A stretch of DNA of 64,000 nt from NCBI RefSeq assembly GCF_963576675.1, contig NC_088919.1, positions 43,670,501 through 43,734,500 of the forward strand, written 5' to 3'. Positions 10,586 to 22,739 of this stretch are shown piece by piece (position 1 is the stretch's first letter; each line of letters opens with the position of its first letter). The notes under the pieces are model-generated. The model did not search any database and was not told where the DNA came from. It saw nothing but the letters and a program-made list of their open reading frames with translations. Position numbers and translations under genes: made by a program. Source of the stretch: Euphorbia lathyris (taxonomy: Eukaryota > Streptophyta > Magnoliopsida > Malpighiales > Euphorbiaceae).

Positions 10586-10919
10586 GAGAGGGCTCTTGTG
10601 AGAACCATTTCTTAGGTGAGGACACTTTCTTAGGTGAGAACCACCTAAAACTACGCCGTTTTAGGGGTATTAGTTTAACAAAAACGGTGTGTTTTGGTAT
10701 CAAGTGGCGCGTCTCTTTGAAGTTGAAAACTTCTGTCGCTTCGTTCCTCGACTTATTCTTCGACTCCTTCGTCATTTCTATCTTCTCTCATTTCTACAGT
10801 CGATCAACTTTGCTTTTGATAGAAGATTTTCTTTGGTTATACCGTGTATTTCATCGATTATACCGTGTATTGTTCCTCTGAACTTTGGTTAGTTTCTTAT
10901 CTTCTTCGTTTTTTCTGTT

Positions 10920-11215
10920 CTTTGTTTTTGTTTGCATTTTTTGCACTTTTTCATTTTTTCCGTGATTTTGTTCATCTGGACGAGGTTTGTTGCTTTATGT
11001 TCTTTGTTTATTTTGTTGTTTTATATTCTTCGTTGATTTTGAGAGCGATTTTGTGTAGTTTTTTTTTATTTTTTTTGCTTGCATTTTTTCGCTTTGTCGT
11101 TTTTTTTTCCGTGAATTTGTTCGTCTGAACGAGGTTTGTTGCTTTATGTTTTTCGTTTATTTTTTTGTTTTATGTTCTTCGTTTATTTTGATAGCGATTT
11201 TCTGTAGTTTTTTTA
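10920..11215 (+). repeat. tandem duplication in the copy A leader
   Basis: A unit of about 140-150 bases containing TTTTCCGTGA(A/T)TTTGTTC, ACGAGGTTTGTTGC and GCGATTTT(C/G)TGTAG occurs twice in a row. Copy B has the same duplication at 57305-57600, so it predates the split between copies. Confidence 0.7.
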
Positions 11216-11339
11216 TTTTCTAGGGTTTCGTTTGTTTGAACTTTATGAATCAGTTTCTATATGTTTTTCTATTTTTTTGTATTCAAATGTATTGAGTTTG
11301 AGAATGTTTTTATGTTGTTTTATTATTGTTTTATATTTT

Positions 11340-11800
11340 GTGTTTGTTGTTCTAAAATTATGAACGTATGTTCTGTTAATGGTATATTGTTTTGTTTTAT
11401 GTTTGTTCTCTATTTTTAAGTTTTGATACCTTATTTTTGTTGCTTTTTGATTTGTTTGAAATCTGTAAGTTTGTTGTGGTTTGATTTTGAAATTTAGTGA
11501 GTTTCAAAATCATTTTATTTTTGTTCTATGTTTGTTCTATATTTGCATGTGTTTGTTCTAAAATTTTGAACAATTGTTCTGTTAATGAGATATTGGTTTG
11601 TTTGGGGGTTTTGCTTGTTTGAACTTTGAAAGTTTGTTGTGGTATTATTTTATATGGTTTTTGTTCTAAAATATTGAACATATGTTTTGTTGATGAGTTA
11701 TTGCTTTGTTAAATTAGTTTACGTTTTGTTGATGAGTTATTGCATTTGTTTTATGTTTTGTTCTATATTTTCATTTATTTGTTCTAAAATGTTGAGTATA
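11340..11800 (+). repeat. degenerate tandem repeat around GTTCTAAAAT
   Basis: At least four units share GTTCTAAAAT, TGAAC, TGTTCTGTTAATGAG and TATTG at roughly 100-110 base spacing. The matching leader of copy B (46900-47400) has the same structure. Confidence 0.6.
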
Positions 11801-11817
11801 TGTTCTGTTTGTAGAAA

Positions 11818-11942
11818 ATGGGAGGCAATGGAGAAGAGATTTTTCTAAGTAATGTGATTGATAAGAATTTGCTGAATGAAATTATTGAAGAATATTGTTC
11901 TGATGAAGATATGAAAGATAAGAAAAAAGGTAAGAGTGTTGT
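11818..11942 (+). pseudogene. start of the Ulp1-like gene (copy A), truncated
   Basis: After an intron-acceptor-like TTTGTAG, an ATG opens MGGNGEEIFLSNVIDKN, followed by an acidic stretch ending in a KDKKKGKS lysine run. It is colinear with residues 1-41 of copy B (46882-46760) with few substitutions. The Athila-1 LTR ends it after about 41 codons, so no catalytic domain is present here. The function can only be taken from copy B. Confidence 0.7.
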
Positions 11943-12063
11943 TGTCTCCTGAATGGACTCTAGCAAGTGCACTAGATACAAGTAATAAAGTGATAAGTTA
12001 AGTATCGTATCCACAAGGATTGATGACCAAAGTTTATGAGAAATACTTTGTGAACAGGGTGCT

Positions 12064-13898
12064 TGATGCGTGCCTTCTAGTAGTGTTCTTTTTAACGACG
12101 AAATGTATATTATAATGATTGTGCTATGACTATGGATGTGGTCTTTCTAAGTGCTTTGTATCTACTAGACGTCACTACTTAGGGGCAAGTGTACCCCGTC
12201 GTATCAAGTAATAATCCGGTTAAGACCGGGTATCGAATCCACGGGATTTATAACTGCAAGTATTAAACGACTCGGTTTTATACGTTATTTAAGCGGTGAA
12301 TACTTTGAGGTTGGTGTGAGACACAACTACAAACTACTCCTAACTACGTGTGAGGCGAATTTATATAACGAAACTCTATGAAGTGGTATGAATGCGATAA
12401 GTTATAATTATGACAAATAATGACTTCTAATGTTTATACGGTTGATGGTTTGCTCTTGCAAAGACGACTACGTGTAGAGTAACCGACTCGTGAAGTACTT
12501 AGACTACGTGGTTCCTAGTCAAGGAGAGTCTAATGCTTGGGACCAGAAATTAGGGCCCGTAAGTTCCGTGGCTTGTCAATTCTACGGTTTCCGGTTTGTC
12601 ACTTCCGGTAAGGCAACACCTATATGAATCCCTAAAAATAGCCCGAATGGCGTCGGAAGTCGCGTTCTCCTACACAACAATCAATTATGAATATCAAAAC
12701 AAGTAACAAGCATCAACACATATATAGAAAAGAAGATTATGAATCATAAATTATAAATATGGAGGATGTAAATATGAATTACAACCAAGCCTAGTACATA
12801 GGTTGCGTTCAAGCTAATTAGCAAGTAAAAAGGGAAGAATCCACCCTCGGAACTAGCTAACCGGACTCAAAAGCCGCCTCTTAGGACTTGGATGGTGGAG
12901 CTTTTGAGCTTGGTGAACGGAAGTGGAGCGGGACTTTGATGGAATGCCGGAATCGACGAACAAGCTCTCAAGATGGAAGAGTTTGGCTATACAAAGCCTA
13001 AAAACAAAATCTAAACTACAAATAGCAAGAATTACAAGATGTAAGTGTATGGTCTAAGGTTTAAGTGTCTAGTGTTAGGTTTTTCAAATGAGTGCTAGTC
13101 ACTCTTATTTATAGATCAAGCTAGGGGCAAGATTGTAATTCCACAAGGTGCAAGCATGGAGGAACATAATTTTGTGCAGAAATCCCATAATACGCCCCGC
13201 GTATGGTGGTGTACGCCCTGCGTGTATGCCCATTCCGTTAGAAATCTCCTGCATGTGGACCAATTCCGGATCCTGTTGTCTCAAAAACGCCCCGTGTAGA
13301 ATGGACTGCGCCTTGCGTGTTTGAGACTCTGACTTTTTATTGCTTGATTTGGTCCTTTTACGCCGTGCGTGGCTTGAGGCACGCCCTGCGTAAATGAGTC
13401 TCTGAACTTTTGTGTTGAAGAATTTCCTTACACGCCCCGCGTGTAAGGTAGTACGCCCTGCGTAGAGATAGTTGACTCAGGGAGACCATGCAGTCTGACT
13501 TTCAGGATTAGGCCAATCATTTCCGACAAGTGTCATACGCCTCGCGTAAGTTGGCATACGCCTCGCGTAGGCTGACTAGATTCCGCGTGGTGTCTGTGGA
13601 TAGGGCAATCATTTCTGACTTTATGTTTCACGCCCCGCGTATGGGATGATGCGCCTCGCGTATTTGAATGTATTTTCACTCCTTGCTCGTACCTGAAATA
13701 CAAATCTCAGGGCCGAGTTAGCTTGACGTTTTTATTTCCTAAATTACTCAAAAATAAGGGAAATTAACTGAAAGCATGGAATTTATTTTTATTCCGTTAT
13801 TTTATTAAAACACTCTATTTTTGTAATTAAACTTATTTATTTCTTCTAAAATTAATCCGTAAATCACGCTAAAAGATAGGGGTAAAATACCCCTATCA
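12064..13898 (-). repeat. solo LTR A (Athila lineage), TSD GTGCT
   Basis: 1835 bp starting TGATGCGT and ending CCCTATCA on the plus strand, flanked by perfect GTGCT repeats (12059-12063 and 13899-13903). No internal region is present, so it is a solo LTR left by LTR-LTR recombination. A TATA box CTATAAAT (complement of 13107-13114) lies just downstream of a GC-rich block of ACGC(G/A)GGGCGT-like motifs (13186-13680). It is the same family as the LTR at 59508. Confidence 0.92.
13186..13680 (-). repeat. interspersed CGCCCCGCGTA motif block in LTR A
   Basis: About a dozen copies or near copies of the ACGCCCCGCGT 11-mer (and CTGCG/CTCGCG variants), irregularly spaced and often in pairs, directly upstream (element sense) of the TATA box. 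Confidence 0.75.
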
Positions 13899-15027
13899 GT
13901 GCTCGTAGTGCGTGATTCTTTTATATTGACAGATGTTGGTAATCGTGAAAACTCGAGATTAGATAGATTACGTTACGTGTTAAAAATGATTAGTTGAAGA
14001 TGATAACAAAGTGAACAGGCTTTGCACAGCGGAACAGGTTGCCGTAAGCTCTACCCTAATGAATCATGAACAATGCAACTGAAGCTAAGGTTTCTGCTTT
14101 AACTCTCACTTAAGTCAACTCTCGTGTGTTCTTAAGATTCTAAGACTTACTAAAACCAATAGCGTCCTAAAGGCTTGTTCTTTCTTGCATTAAGACTGAA
14201 GCAACATTTCAAAAGAGAAAACCCTTGATAAAACCACCTAACATTTCTGCTTCGGGGTTGGATGCTTGATAGAGAGTTCAGTGAAGATGAAAGCAGTGTC
14301 CTATCATTCATCTAACACAAGCATACATGCATACGCAATCAAATATATAACCTCAACAAACACTTCGTGCATAAACATCGTTCATTCATTACTAGGATAT
14401 AGAACTTACATTACCGGCCCCTACTAGCCGAGCCCATTCAAAAGGATTACTCACTCATACAGGCGAGTGAGCAATCAGATAGTTCAGAGCTCTCAAACTC
14501 CATCTATCCAAAAAGTATATCTTCTTCTTTCTTCCAAAATTAATCGGATACCTTTCCTTCCTTACTACCTCTATTTAAAGGAAAGGTCAAAGTCTAAAAA
14601 AAACCGTACTAGAAAAGTATCCGCACGAAATATATTACAAAACAGAGTCCAAAGTTCAGAAATCTAAAAATTGCTAAAAGTGGTTGAAGATCATTTTGAC
14701 CCTTGAACACTCAAGGGTCGAGCTTTCTTGTCATCTTATTACTTTCCGCCTGCACTTCTCCGCCTTTCTGCCAGCAGCTACTGTCGTACCTGCCTCCCGT
14801 CTAGTCGTTGTCCATCATCAGGGGTTCCAACGTTTGACCGCTGGATCAAAGAATGGCATAATCTCCTCTTGGTAGTGCGAACAGACTGCTTCCATTCTAT
14901 TCGGCTAAGTCTTTCCTTATCTGCATAAAAACACCTATAAGGCCTTCTTTCATGTAATAAAACACTACAAACACCCTTAATTCATTATAATTAACACCTT
15001 TAAATGTAGTCAATTTCATGCCTAACA

Positions 15028-15042
15028 AACACCCCCAAATTG
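15028..15042 (-). promoter_or_regulatory. Athila-1 polypurine tract
   Basis: On the minus strand CAATTTGGGGGTGTT abuts the LTR start TGTTAGGC. It is the plus-strand priming site for reverse transcription. Confidence 0.8.
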
Positions 15043-16644
15043 AATATTTGCTTGTCCTGAAGTAAACAATAGATAGAAAGCAAGTTAATTTAAAAGAGTT
15101 AGGAAATGAAAGAACATGGAAACAGGAGTTTGAATGTTACAGGGAACTGAGAGGGTGATAGTAATTGCTTTGTTCTCAGGAGATAATGACAGAATAAGTG
15201 CAAGTTGTGGTCTTTTGATGAAGTTAAACCAGTGCAGGAATGTGTTCCTTTCTCTAGAAATTCCTTAAAGCTTAAAATTAGACCTCAAATTTCACAAAGA
15301 ACAACCTGTTTGCCTATTTTGCCTCACCAAGGAATGGAATTTTTCGCTCACTCTCGTATGGCCTTTGTTTGCCATAGGGGAAAGAATGCAACTTCACTCC
15401 TCAGCTCAACAAATACACCCTTAGGGTGTGAGTTTGCTTTTTGGTCCCATGTCAATGGATCAAAAAATTTCCAAACATAGTCAAAAGGTCTTGAACATGG
15501 TTGTAATGTTAGGCTTAGGCTAAGGTATGGGAGTGAATGGCTTTTTAAGTGTCAGAATTCTGTCTTTATGCAACAGCATTTAATTATACCCAATTCTCAG
15601 CATATGAGCATTTCTTGTTTTTAACTTAAATAATCTACACAGCCTGTTGCTTGACATTGGCCAGACTATTCTTTTAAACACACAGGCGTCAATCATCCAA
15701 ACATTTTATTTCAGGCTTAAGATTAACAGACTTTAGTTATTTTCCCATATTCCAGTGTCATACCTCAATTGTCAGCATTTTTATTTACATAACTCATATT
15801 TTTGTATTTTTCTCCATTTTTCAAAGCATGAGACAGAATCAAGGTATTATGGGATAAAAGTGAAAGGAATGGGCTTCTTCGTGTGATGTGTATTTAAGAA
15901 AGAACAGGCTAAGGCTCAAGTTGGTTATCCTAATAATGTGAGTGCAATGCATGGGTAGGCTCTTTGTGTAGTGAATTCGGAATCTAGGTGTCTTTTTCCT
16001 CCTATGGATGGCAAAAAGAATCTACATGACAACGGGGCATACCCAAGCAAAGTCTCCTTAAAGATAGTAAGTGCTGGCCCACTCTTAAAAGGAAACAATG
16101 CATTTTCAAATGCATTTAAGGGCTCAAGTTCTAACTATTTTAGGGGGCTATGCAATAAGGCAAAAGGTTCCTTTTGTGAAAAATGATTTAAAATTTCAAA
16201 ATTTGTGGAACTTCAGGACTCTGGACAACACAAATCAAACACTAATTTATCTTCATACAATCCACCCATAACCAGCACAGTCTGTTCAGTGATTACAATA
16301 AAGCAAAACAATCGAAACACAAGAATATGTACAAAGGATTTAACATAATGAAGAATATTTCCTAAGGACAATATGCATCAAACTCACAGGGGATTGCTTG
16401 TTATTCATAAAATTAACTTATTAACAACTTGTTCAGGCTTTTTATCATGTTCATGCATACAGATATTGTAATTTGTAATCCCTCCCCACCCCCAAATTAG
16501 AATGAAACATTGTCCTCAATGTTGGTATGAAGGAAAGCAAACCATATACAATATCCGCATGGTAAAGGATAGAGTGAGCAAGAACTTAAAAAGAAGGGTG
16601 ATAGGCGTTACCAGATGCTTAGGACAGCGACATATTTCACGGAA
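15043..16644 (-). other. Athila-1 3' noncoding region
   Basis: 1.6 kb between the ATHILA ORF and the PPT with no supported gene; the short ORFs have no family features. A second G-rich tract (TTTGGGGGTGGGGAGGG on the minus strand, about 16480-16497) resembles a PPT. Confidence 0.6.
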
Positions 16645-17903
16645 TCAGGCGGGAGGGGAAAGAGAGGAGTCAACCTCTCTATCCGTAGCGGTAGTAGCGC
16701 CATCCCCTTTCGAGGAGGCAGCGGCGTTGGCAGGTGTGTCAAGTTTAGTTCTTACTGGACTTTTGATCGAAAAACCCGAAGGGCTTTCCTTTCCATGCTC
16801 CTCAATACAAAGACTTTTCAACATGTCGATCTCTCCCTGCTGGGCAGCATACCTCTCCTCAAGAGCAAATATCATTTCTCTGTTGGCCTGGTTTTGAGCG
16901 AACAGGGCATGAAACTTGGTAAGAATGTCTTCGTTGGTGAGCTTGGCACACTTCTGGTAAAAGCCTAAATCTTTGGCGTGCTTGATCTGTTCCGACCCGG
17001 AGGATACTGACACAGTGGGCTTATGCTTTCACTTTCAACTTTCAACTCTTTTAGCTTCCACAAAATCCGGCATCCAGACCCATTTCCCGTTGACCATCCT
17101 TCCAAACAACATATTCTGAAGGCTCTTCAAGTTTATCTGGTCTGGGTGGTTAACCACCGTGAGCCGGTTCCGGTCCTCAGGTTTGAACACCCCAATGGCT
17201 TCCTCTATACGGGTTACAATACTTCCACAGCAAATTACCGACGAGTTCTTCTTTCCAAACGCACTAATATACTCCCCAAACCAGAAACCCAGTTTCATCC
17301 TTTTCCTGTGCACCATAATCCACAGAGCGGTGAGGTCGGCATGAGGGATGGTGGCCTGATTCTCACGAGCGAATATGGTGCCTGAGACCAGCTTGTGTAG
17401 ATACCTGATAGCAAAATCCTCGATACCCGACGTCTTGGATGCACTTCCATCATAACTTGACTGACCCGAGATTGATTGCCAGAAAATCGGAGGGTCGAAC
17501 TCATCATGAGCCGGAAACTAAATTTCCCTTCCTCATCAGGGTCCATGATTTCGGGATTATGTTTGAACGTTGCAAGAAACTCCAAGGTGAGTTCTTTGTA
17601 TGCTGGTTCTTTCATTTCGAAGAAACATCCGAAATGCCCCGCCTCCATGAGTTTCCGCACTTTTTCATCAAGCTTGAGTCTTTTCAATGTATCCCAACAC
17701 ACAGTTTGTATCGGCCCGAACTCGAGCTGAGCGAGATCATCATAATATTTTTGTGTGGCGGCGTCCTTGAACTGGGAGAGCTTCTTTACTAATTTTTCGT
17801 CGGGAACAAATGCAACTGTGCTCGTGCCCACCATTTTGCTCTTTCCCTTTTCTTTCTTTGTGCCATCGATTTTAACTTGCTTGCCAGATCCTCGAGTTCT
17901 CAT
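16645..17903 (-). pseudogene. ATHILA ORF-1-family / env-position protein, frameshifted
   Basis: The minus strand opens with MRTRGSGKQVKIDG at 17903. It continues through a Lys-rich N-terminus and the family's core (GHFGCFFEMKEPAYKELTLEFL, FSFRLM), known from Arabidopsis Athila elements as a protein encoded downstream of pol. The frame is lost near 17400-17310, resumes with GFWFGEYIS...NMLFGRMVNGKWVW (17316-17035), and shifts again to 17013-16645, which is rich in Ala, Gln, Glu and Ser and probably coiled-coil (FALEERYAAQQGEIDMLK). No signal peptide or convincing transmembrane segment is seen, so an envelope role is not supported here. At least two frameshifts make it a pseudogene. Confidence 0.72.
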
Positions 17904-18409
17904 CCTATGCTCAAGTCTAAATAGGGTTTCCCAACGATAAAGAGCACAGAGCATGTGGTGAATAGTGAAAAAGATGTGTGAAAAAGAAAGCAAATCGAAC
18001 AAGGGGCCGTAATTTGGTTGGTGTCCTTAAGTAGGGAGAGGAAATGAAACGACCCGTTGCCAACCCGTCGTTATGAGAGCGGTCCAATGGACGCCACTTG
18101 GACAAGTGGTTGGCAAAAGGCGCGTACCTCCGAAGAGACCCCTGGGCGACGAACGGTCACTCTTCAAATTTTGAATTTACTACTCTCCTATCCGTTCGAT
18201 TTTATCGAGAAAATGAGAGCATGTGGAATAGGTACCTAGTGACAGATGATTAGATGATTAGATGTTTTACTTTTTCAGTCTTTTAGTTCGCCTCCCATTT
18301 TCTAAGGATAGCCCTTCCACGGAAAGGTAAATCAACTCCCTATTTGAACAAGTAAAAACGTAAAACTTGACCCTTGTGGAAAGGTGTAAGTTTTACATCT
18401 TTGCTTGCT

Positions 18410-20098
18410 GATGCGTCCCCACCTAGGTTAGAGATGGGAACTCACTAAGGGATAAGTGTACCCCGTCGTTATCAAGTAATAAATTTCTGGTTTAAGTCCA
18501 GGTTATCGTCCACAGGATTTATTTCTGCAAGTATCAAGCTACTCGGTCTCGGATGTTATCTAGGCTTAGGGGGTTTTGAGTTTGGTTTGTTTAATTAATC
18601 TACTCCTAGGTTGAATTATGCTAATCCTAATTAAGTTATCTAATTCTAGCTAAGTTATTCTAAGCCTAACTAAGTTATTCTAAGCCTAACTAAGTTACTC
18701 TACCCCTAATTGATCTTTCATTAATGAAACTATTCGAAGGAACATGGTATGAACGATAATAATAAAGATAGATTATCAAGTCTATTGAATAAAGACCTAA
18801 TCTGAGTCACTTGTATTCAAGGCGATTAACCCTACTTACCCTCCTGAGGTTCCTAGCGCGTGATTCCCTAAGGCCGAAACTAGGTCTAAGGCTCAGTAAA
18901 TTGGCGCTTAATCAACTAAGAGGTTGTCAATCTCCTAGGCTCTGACTAGGTCAGATTCAGCTCGCAATATGTGCCTACTAGATTTTGGGGCTTTTGAATG
19001 AGTTAAACCAATTGAATAAAGCGTAAGACAAGGATTAGACAACAAACATAGAACAAAACAAGAGCTAAATTATTATTAAAGGCGAAGGTAATTGTCACAA
19101 GATACAATAAGTCAAGTTCGGCAACTGTATCAAAGAGTACAAACATGGAAAGATAAAAGGAGATACAAAAATCCCTTTCAGGGAACCTGTTTACTCTGCA
19201 GCCGGCGACTTGAGCTTAAGGACGGACCTTGATAATTCCTCGGTAGAAAGCTTTGAAGGAGCTTCAATGGAGGTTGAGGAAGATGGAGAAGATGAAGAGG
19301 AATTACAAGGGGAAAGCTAAAATAATTTACAAAAACGAAAGATATCTAATTTACATTGGAAAAACTCTATTTATAGACGCGGTTCGAGCCCTTTTCTTGA
19401 CCTAATTCGTGTCCTTATTGATGTAGGAAGTTGTGGGGTCCATCGTGGCTTCGTGGGGGCGGAATTGGTCTTTTTGACCAATTCCCACAGGTCTACTCGC
19501 CGAGCAGGGCGAGCTGCTCGGCGAGCAGGGCTACTCGCGACGAGCAGCGCCCTGCTCGGCGAGCAGGCACAGCATGCTCGGCGAGCAGGCACAGTGCCTG
19601 GGCAGTGCCAGGGCGGTGCCTGGGCAGTGCTTGGGGAGTGCCTGGGCGGTGCCTGGGCTGCTCGCCGAGCAGCGCCCGAGCTGCGCGCCGATGCTCAATT
19701 CGCCGAGCGACTGCCGGGGGTCCCCGAGACTCAATTTTTGCCTGAAATTTGATCATGTTTTAACCTGCACACGCACATAAACTCCAAACAACATTAGTCC
19801 AAGGGCTAAATTGACCCGTCAATCGCTTATTTGAGCAAACGCTTCGTTTGGTGCGACTTCTGACGGATCAATTAGCTTCAAAAGATAACGGAATTATAAT
19901 ATGCATGCCATTTTGGCCGTATTTGCCTAAATTGATCATAAAACGAGCCTAAACAATGAAAAGTAAATAAAACGTTTCCAATTTCTAACTAACTCACACA
20001 AAAGCATTTAAATGCGAGAATTGCTCGCTTATTAACTAAATAACGCTAAAACCCGTCCTAAAACCGTACCCAAAGATAGGGGTTTTTGACCCCTATCA
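18410..20098 (-). repeat. solo LTR B (Athila lineage), TSD CTTGC
   Basis: 1689 bp, TGATGCGT...CCCTATCA on the plus strand, between perfect CTTGC repeats (18405-18409 and 20099-20103). It sits between the pol and ATHILA ORFs of Athila-1. TATA (TCTATAAATAGAG, complement of 19365-19377) lies just downstream of a GC-rich palindromic block. The sequence is a different subfamily from LTR A and Athila-2. Confidence 0.92.
19490..19735 (-). repeat. palindromic GC block in solo LTR B
   Basis: Repeated CTGCTCGGCGAGCAG palindromes are followed by TGCCTGGGC(A/G)GTGC direct repeats, in a GC-rich island inside an AT-rich LTR, immediately upstream of the TATA box in element sense. Confidence 0.85.
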
Positions 20099-20233
20099 CT
20101 TGCGCCAGAGATACTCATTACGGACCATTGCACGACACAAAATTGATCTAAACTACCTTTAACATTATTTAACAAAATTGGAAATGTAAACTAATTTAAA
20201 TTGGTGTTTATAGCGAACACCCTGTTTGTGCTT

Positions 20234-22738
20234 CTAATGGCGTGGGGGATCTTGGAAGTGAACTGTGTCGATCTTCCTTGTGTGATCGTTCTCTAGATAG
20301 GGTTTTAGTCTTTGCCTATTCACCTTAAAAGGTTCCTGACCCTCCTTGCCAATTTCAACTGCACCATGACCAAACACCTTGTTTACTAGATAAGGTCCCG
20401 TCCATCTTGATTTCAGCTTCCCAGGAAACAACCTGAGTCTCGAATTGTACAAGAGAACTCTTTGTCCTTCGTAAAACATCTTCGTCTGGATTTTTCTATC
20501 GTGCCACATCTTGGTCTTGTCTTTGTAATTCACCGCATTTTCATACGAAAACAGTCTGCACTCTTTAATGTCACAGAGTTGAATTCTTCGTTGGTCTCCC
20601 ACAGACTGTTGCTCAAAATTTAAGAAAATTAATGCCCAAAAAGCCCTATGTTCCATTTCAACCGGCAAGTGACAAGACTTGCCGTATAATAATCTAAACG
20701 AAGACATTCCGATTGGCATTTTATAGGCCGTCCTATATGCCCATAGAGCATCATCAAGCTTGTTTGCCCAGTCTCTCCTAGAACTGCCAACAGTTTTTTC
20801 TAAAATTCTTTTGATTTCACGATTGGAAATCTCCACCTGTCCACTTGTTTGTGGATGGTAAGGTGTGGCAATTCTGTGAGAGACTCCAAGCTTGCCCATC
20901 AGCTTCTCAAATTTGGCATTGCAAAAGTGGGTTCCTTGATCACTAATGATCGCTCGTGGGACACCGAATCTGGCAAACAGCCTTTTCAGGAATTTTACAA
21001 CCACACGGGCATCATTGGTGGGGCTAGCCATTGCTTCAACCCACTTGCGCACATAATCAACAACTACTAAGATATATTTATGCCCAAAGAATGTAGGGAA
21101 TGGTCCCATAAAATCTATTCCCCATATATAAAAAATTTCACAAACAACTATGTTATTGAGGGGCATGGCATTTCTAGCCGAGATATTGCATGTTCGTTGG
21201 CACTCATTGCAAGTGCGAACGAACAGATTGACATCTTTAAAAAGTGTTGGCCAGAAAAAACCTGATTGAAGTACTTTGGCTGCAGTTCTGCTAGAGCTAT
21301 GATGCCCTCCAGCTTCTCTGTCATGACAATGGCTTAGAACAGTCTGTCCCTCCTCTTGCGATATACATCTTCGAATGATTTGGTCGACGCACAACCTAAA
21401 AAGATAGGGTTCTTCCCAAAAATAATATTTAATTTCAGCATAAAACTTCCTCCTTTGATTAGTGGACAGGTTGTGAGGTTTAAGCGAACTGGCTAGATAA
21501 TTAGCAATGTCGGCAAACCATGGCGCAGGCTGTACGGTGTATAGACGCTCGTCCTGAAAACTCTCCAAAATCTCTGGTTGTTCCTGGCTGCTCTGGTGAG
21601 GAATTCTTGACAAATGATCAGCTGCCACATTTTCCGTTCCCTTCTTATCCTTAATTTCGAGATCAAACTCTTGAAGTAAGAGTAACCATCGTATCAATCT
21701 TGGCTTTGCATCCTTCTTTGTGAAAAGATAGCGTAATGCAGCATGGTCTGTGTGAACAATGACTTTTGACAGCACCAAGTAGGGACGAAATTTGTCGAAA
21801 GCATACACAATTGCGAGGAGCTCCTTTTCGATCGTGGTGTAATTCTGCTGGGTCTCGGTTAATGTTTTTCTTGCATAATAGATAGGTCAGAATTTTTTTC
21901 AACCCTCTGCCCAAGAACAGCTCCCACACATGTATCACTTGCGTCACACATCATCTCAAAGGTTGTTCCCAGTCGGGTCCTGCCAGTATAGGCGAGTTGA
22001 TCAGCTTGCCTTTCAACAGTTCGAAAGCATTTAGACAGTTTGCATCAAAAGAAAATTCCGCATCCTTATGAAGCAATGCTGACAAGGGCAGCACAATCTT
22101 TGAAAAATCTTTGATAAACCGGGGGTAAAACCCTGCGTGCCCCAGAAAACTTCTCACATCTTTTACATTGGTTGGAACAGCCAGCTTCTCTATCACTTCC
22201 ACCTTAGCCTTGTCCACTTCCATCCCCTTTTCTGAAATCTTGTGCCCGAGAACAATTCCACTCGTAACCATGAAGTTGCATTTCTCCCAATTCAAAACCA
22301 GGTGGGTCTCCTTGCATCGCACAAGCACAGCTTCGAGGTTGTTTAGACAACTTCCAAAAGAGTTTCCATAAACAGAGAAATCGTCCATGAAGATTTCTAC
22401 AGTTCGCTCCACCATATCATGGAATATAGACATCATGCATCTTTGAAACGTGGCTGGAGCATTACATAGTCCGAACGGCATGCGCCTGTAGGCATAAGTC
22501 CCATACGGACATGTGAACGTCGTCTTTTCTTGATCCTCACAGTGAATTGCAATCTGATTGTACCCCGAGTAGCCGTCAAGGAAACAATAGAATGCATACC
22601 CCGCTAACCGTTCTAACATCTGGTCAATGAAGGGCAAAGAAAAATGATCCTTCCTTGTGGCTTCGTTGAGCTTTCGGTAATCCACACAAACTCGCCATCC
22701 TGTTATGGTTCTCGTGGGGACCAACTCGTCTTTTAATA
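20234..22738 (-). pseudogene. pol: Athila-1 pol: RT, damaged RNase H, integrase
   Basis: Reverse transcription and integration polyprotein, visible only from within RT. Frame 1 (22724-21951) has TRTITGWRVCVDYRKLN, MPFGLCNAPATFQRCM and the catalytic IFMDDFSVYG, a typical Athila spelling. RNase H is broken by at least two frameshifts between about 21960 and 21790 (MCDASD is visible in another frame). From 21808 to 20234 one frame gives the end of RNase H ([16 protein letters not shown]), the integrase HHCC zinc finger, catalytic Asp in [10 protein letters not shown], Asp in SDQGTHF and Glu in [10 protein letters not shown], and the C-terminal GPYLV region. Protease and gag are absent because the element ends at about 22738. 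It lies upstream of solo LTR B on the same strand. Confidence 0.88.
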
Positions 22739-22739
22739 T

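Larger units (their letters stand above)
10586..11942 (+). mobile_element. copy A: 5' end of the Ulp1-gene-carrying transposon
   Basis: It matches, in inverted orientation, the segments 57906-57305 plus 47500-46740 over its whole length: the ACCACCTAAAACTACGCCG block, the AT-rich leader and the start of the ORF beginning MGGNGEEIF. It is cut at 11942/11943 by the Athila-1 LTR. No terminal inverted repeat is apparent. The class is probably a TIR-less Mutator-like element, inferred only from the Ulp1 gene and the TA-repeat target. Confidence 0.65.
11943..15027 (-). repeat. Athila-1 3' LTR, interrupted by a solo LTR
   Basis: On the minus strand it starts TGTTAGGCATG next to a G-rich PPT and ends ...GGAGACA at 11943. 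Removing the nested LTR and one TSD copy leaves about 1245 bp. The expected 5-bp TSD would be GTTGT (11938-11942), but the other side of the element is gone. Confidence 0.75.
11943..22738 (-). mobile_element. Athila-1: Ty3/gypsy Athila-lineage element, 5'-truncated, with two nested solo LTRs
   Basis: In minus orientation: a truncated pol beginning inside RT (22738 to 20234), an ATHILA-type ORF (17903 to 16645), a PPT (15042-15028) and a 3' LTR (15027-11943). There is no gag, PBS or 5' LTR; the element stops abruptly at about 22738 against the Ulp1 gene of copy B. Solo LTRs at 12064-13898 and 18410-20098 interrupt it. RNase H is frameshifted, so the element is dead. Confidence 0.82.

Noticed and set aside
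16645..17903. Envelope gene making Athila-1 a retrovirus
   Set aside because: The ORF is in the env position, but no signal peptide, cleavage site or transmembrane anchor could be read, and it is frameshifted. It is better called an ATHILA-family ORF.
19371..19780. ORFs on both strands across CTGCTCGGCGAGCAG repeats
   Set aside because: Low-complexity translations of the solo LTR B repeat block; no domain and all frames open together.
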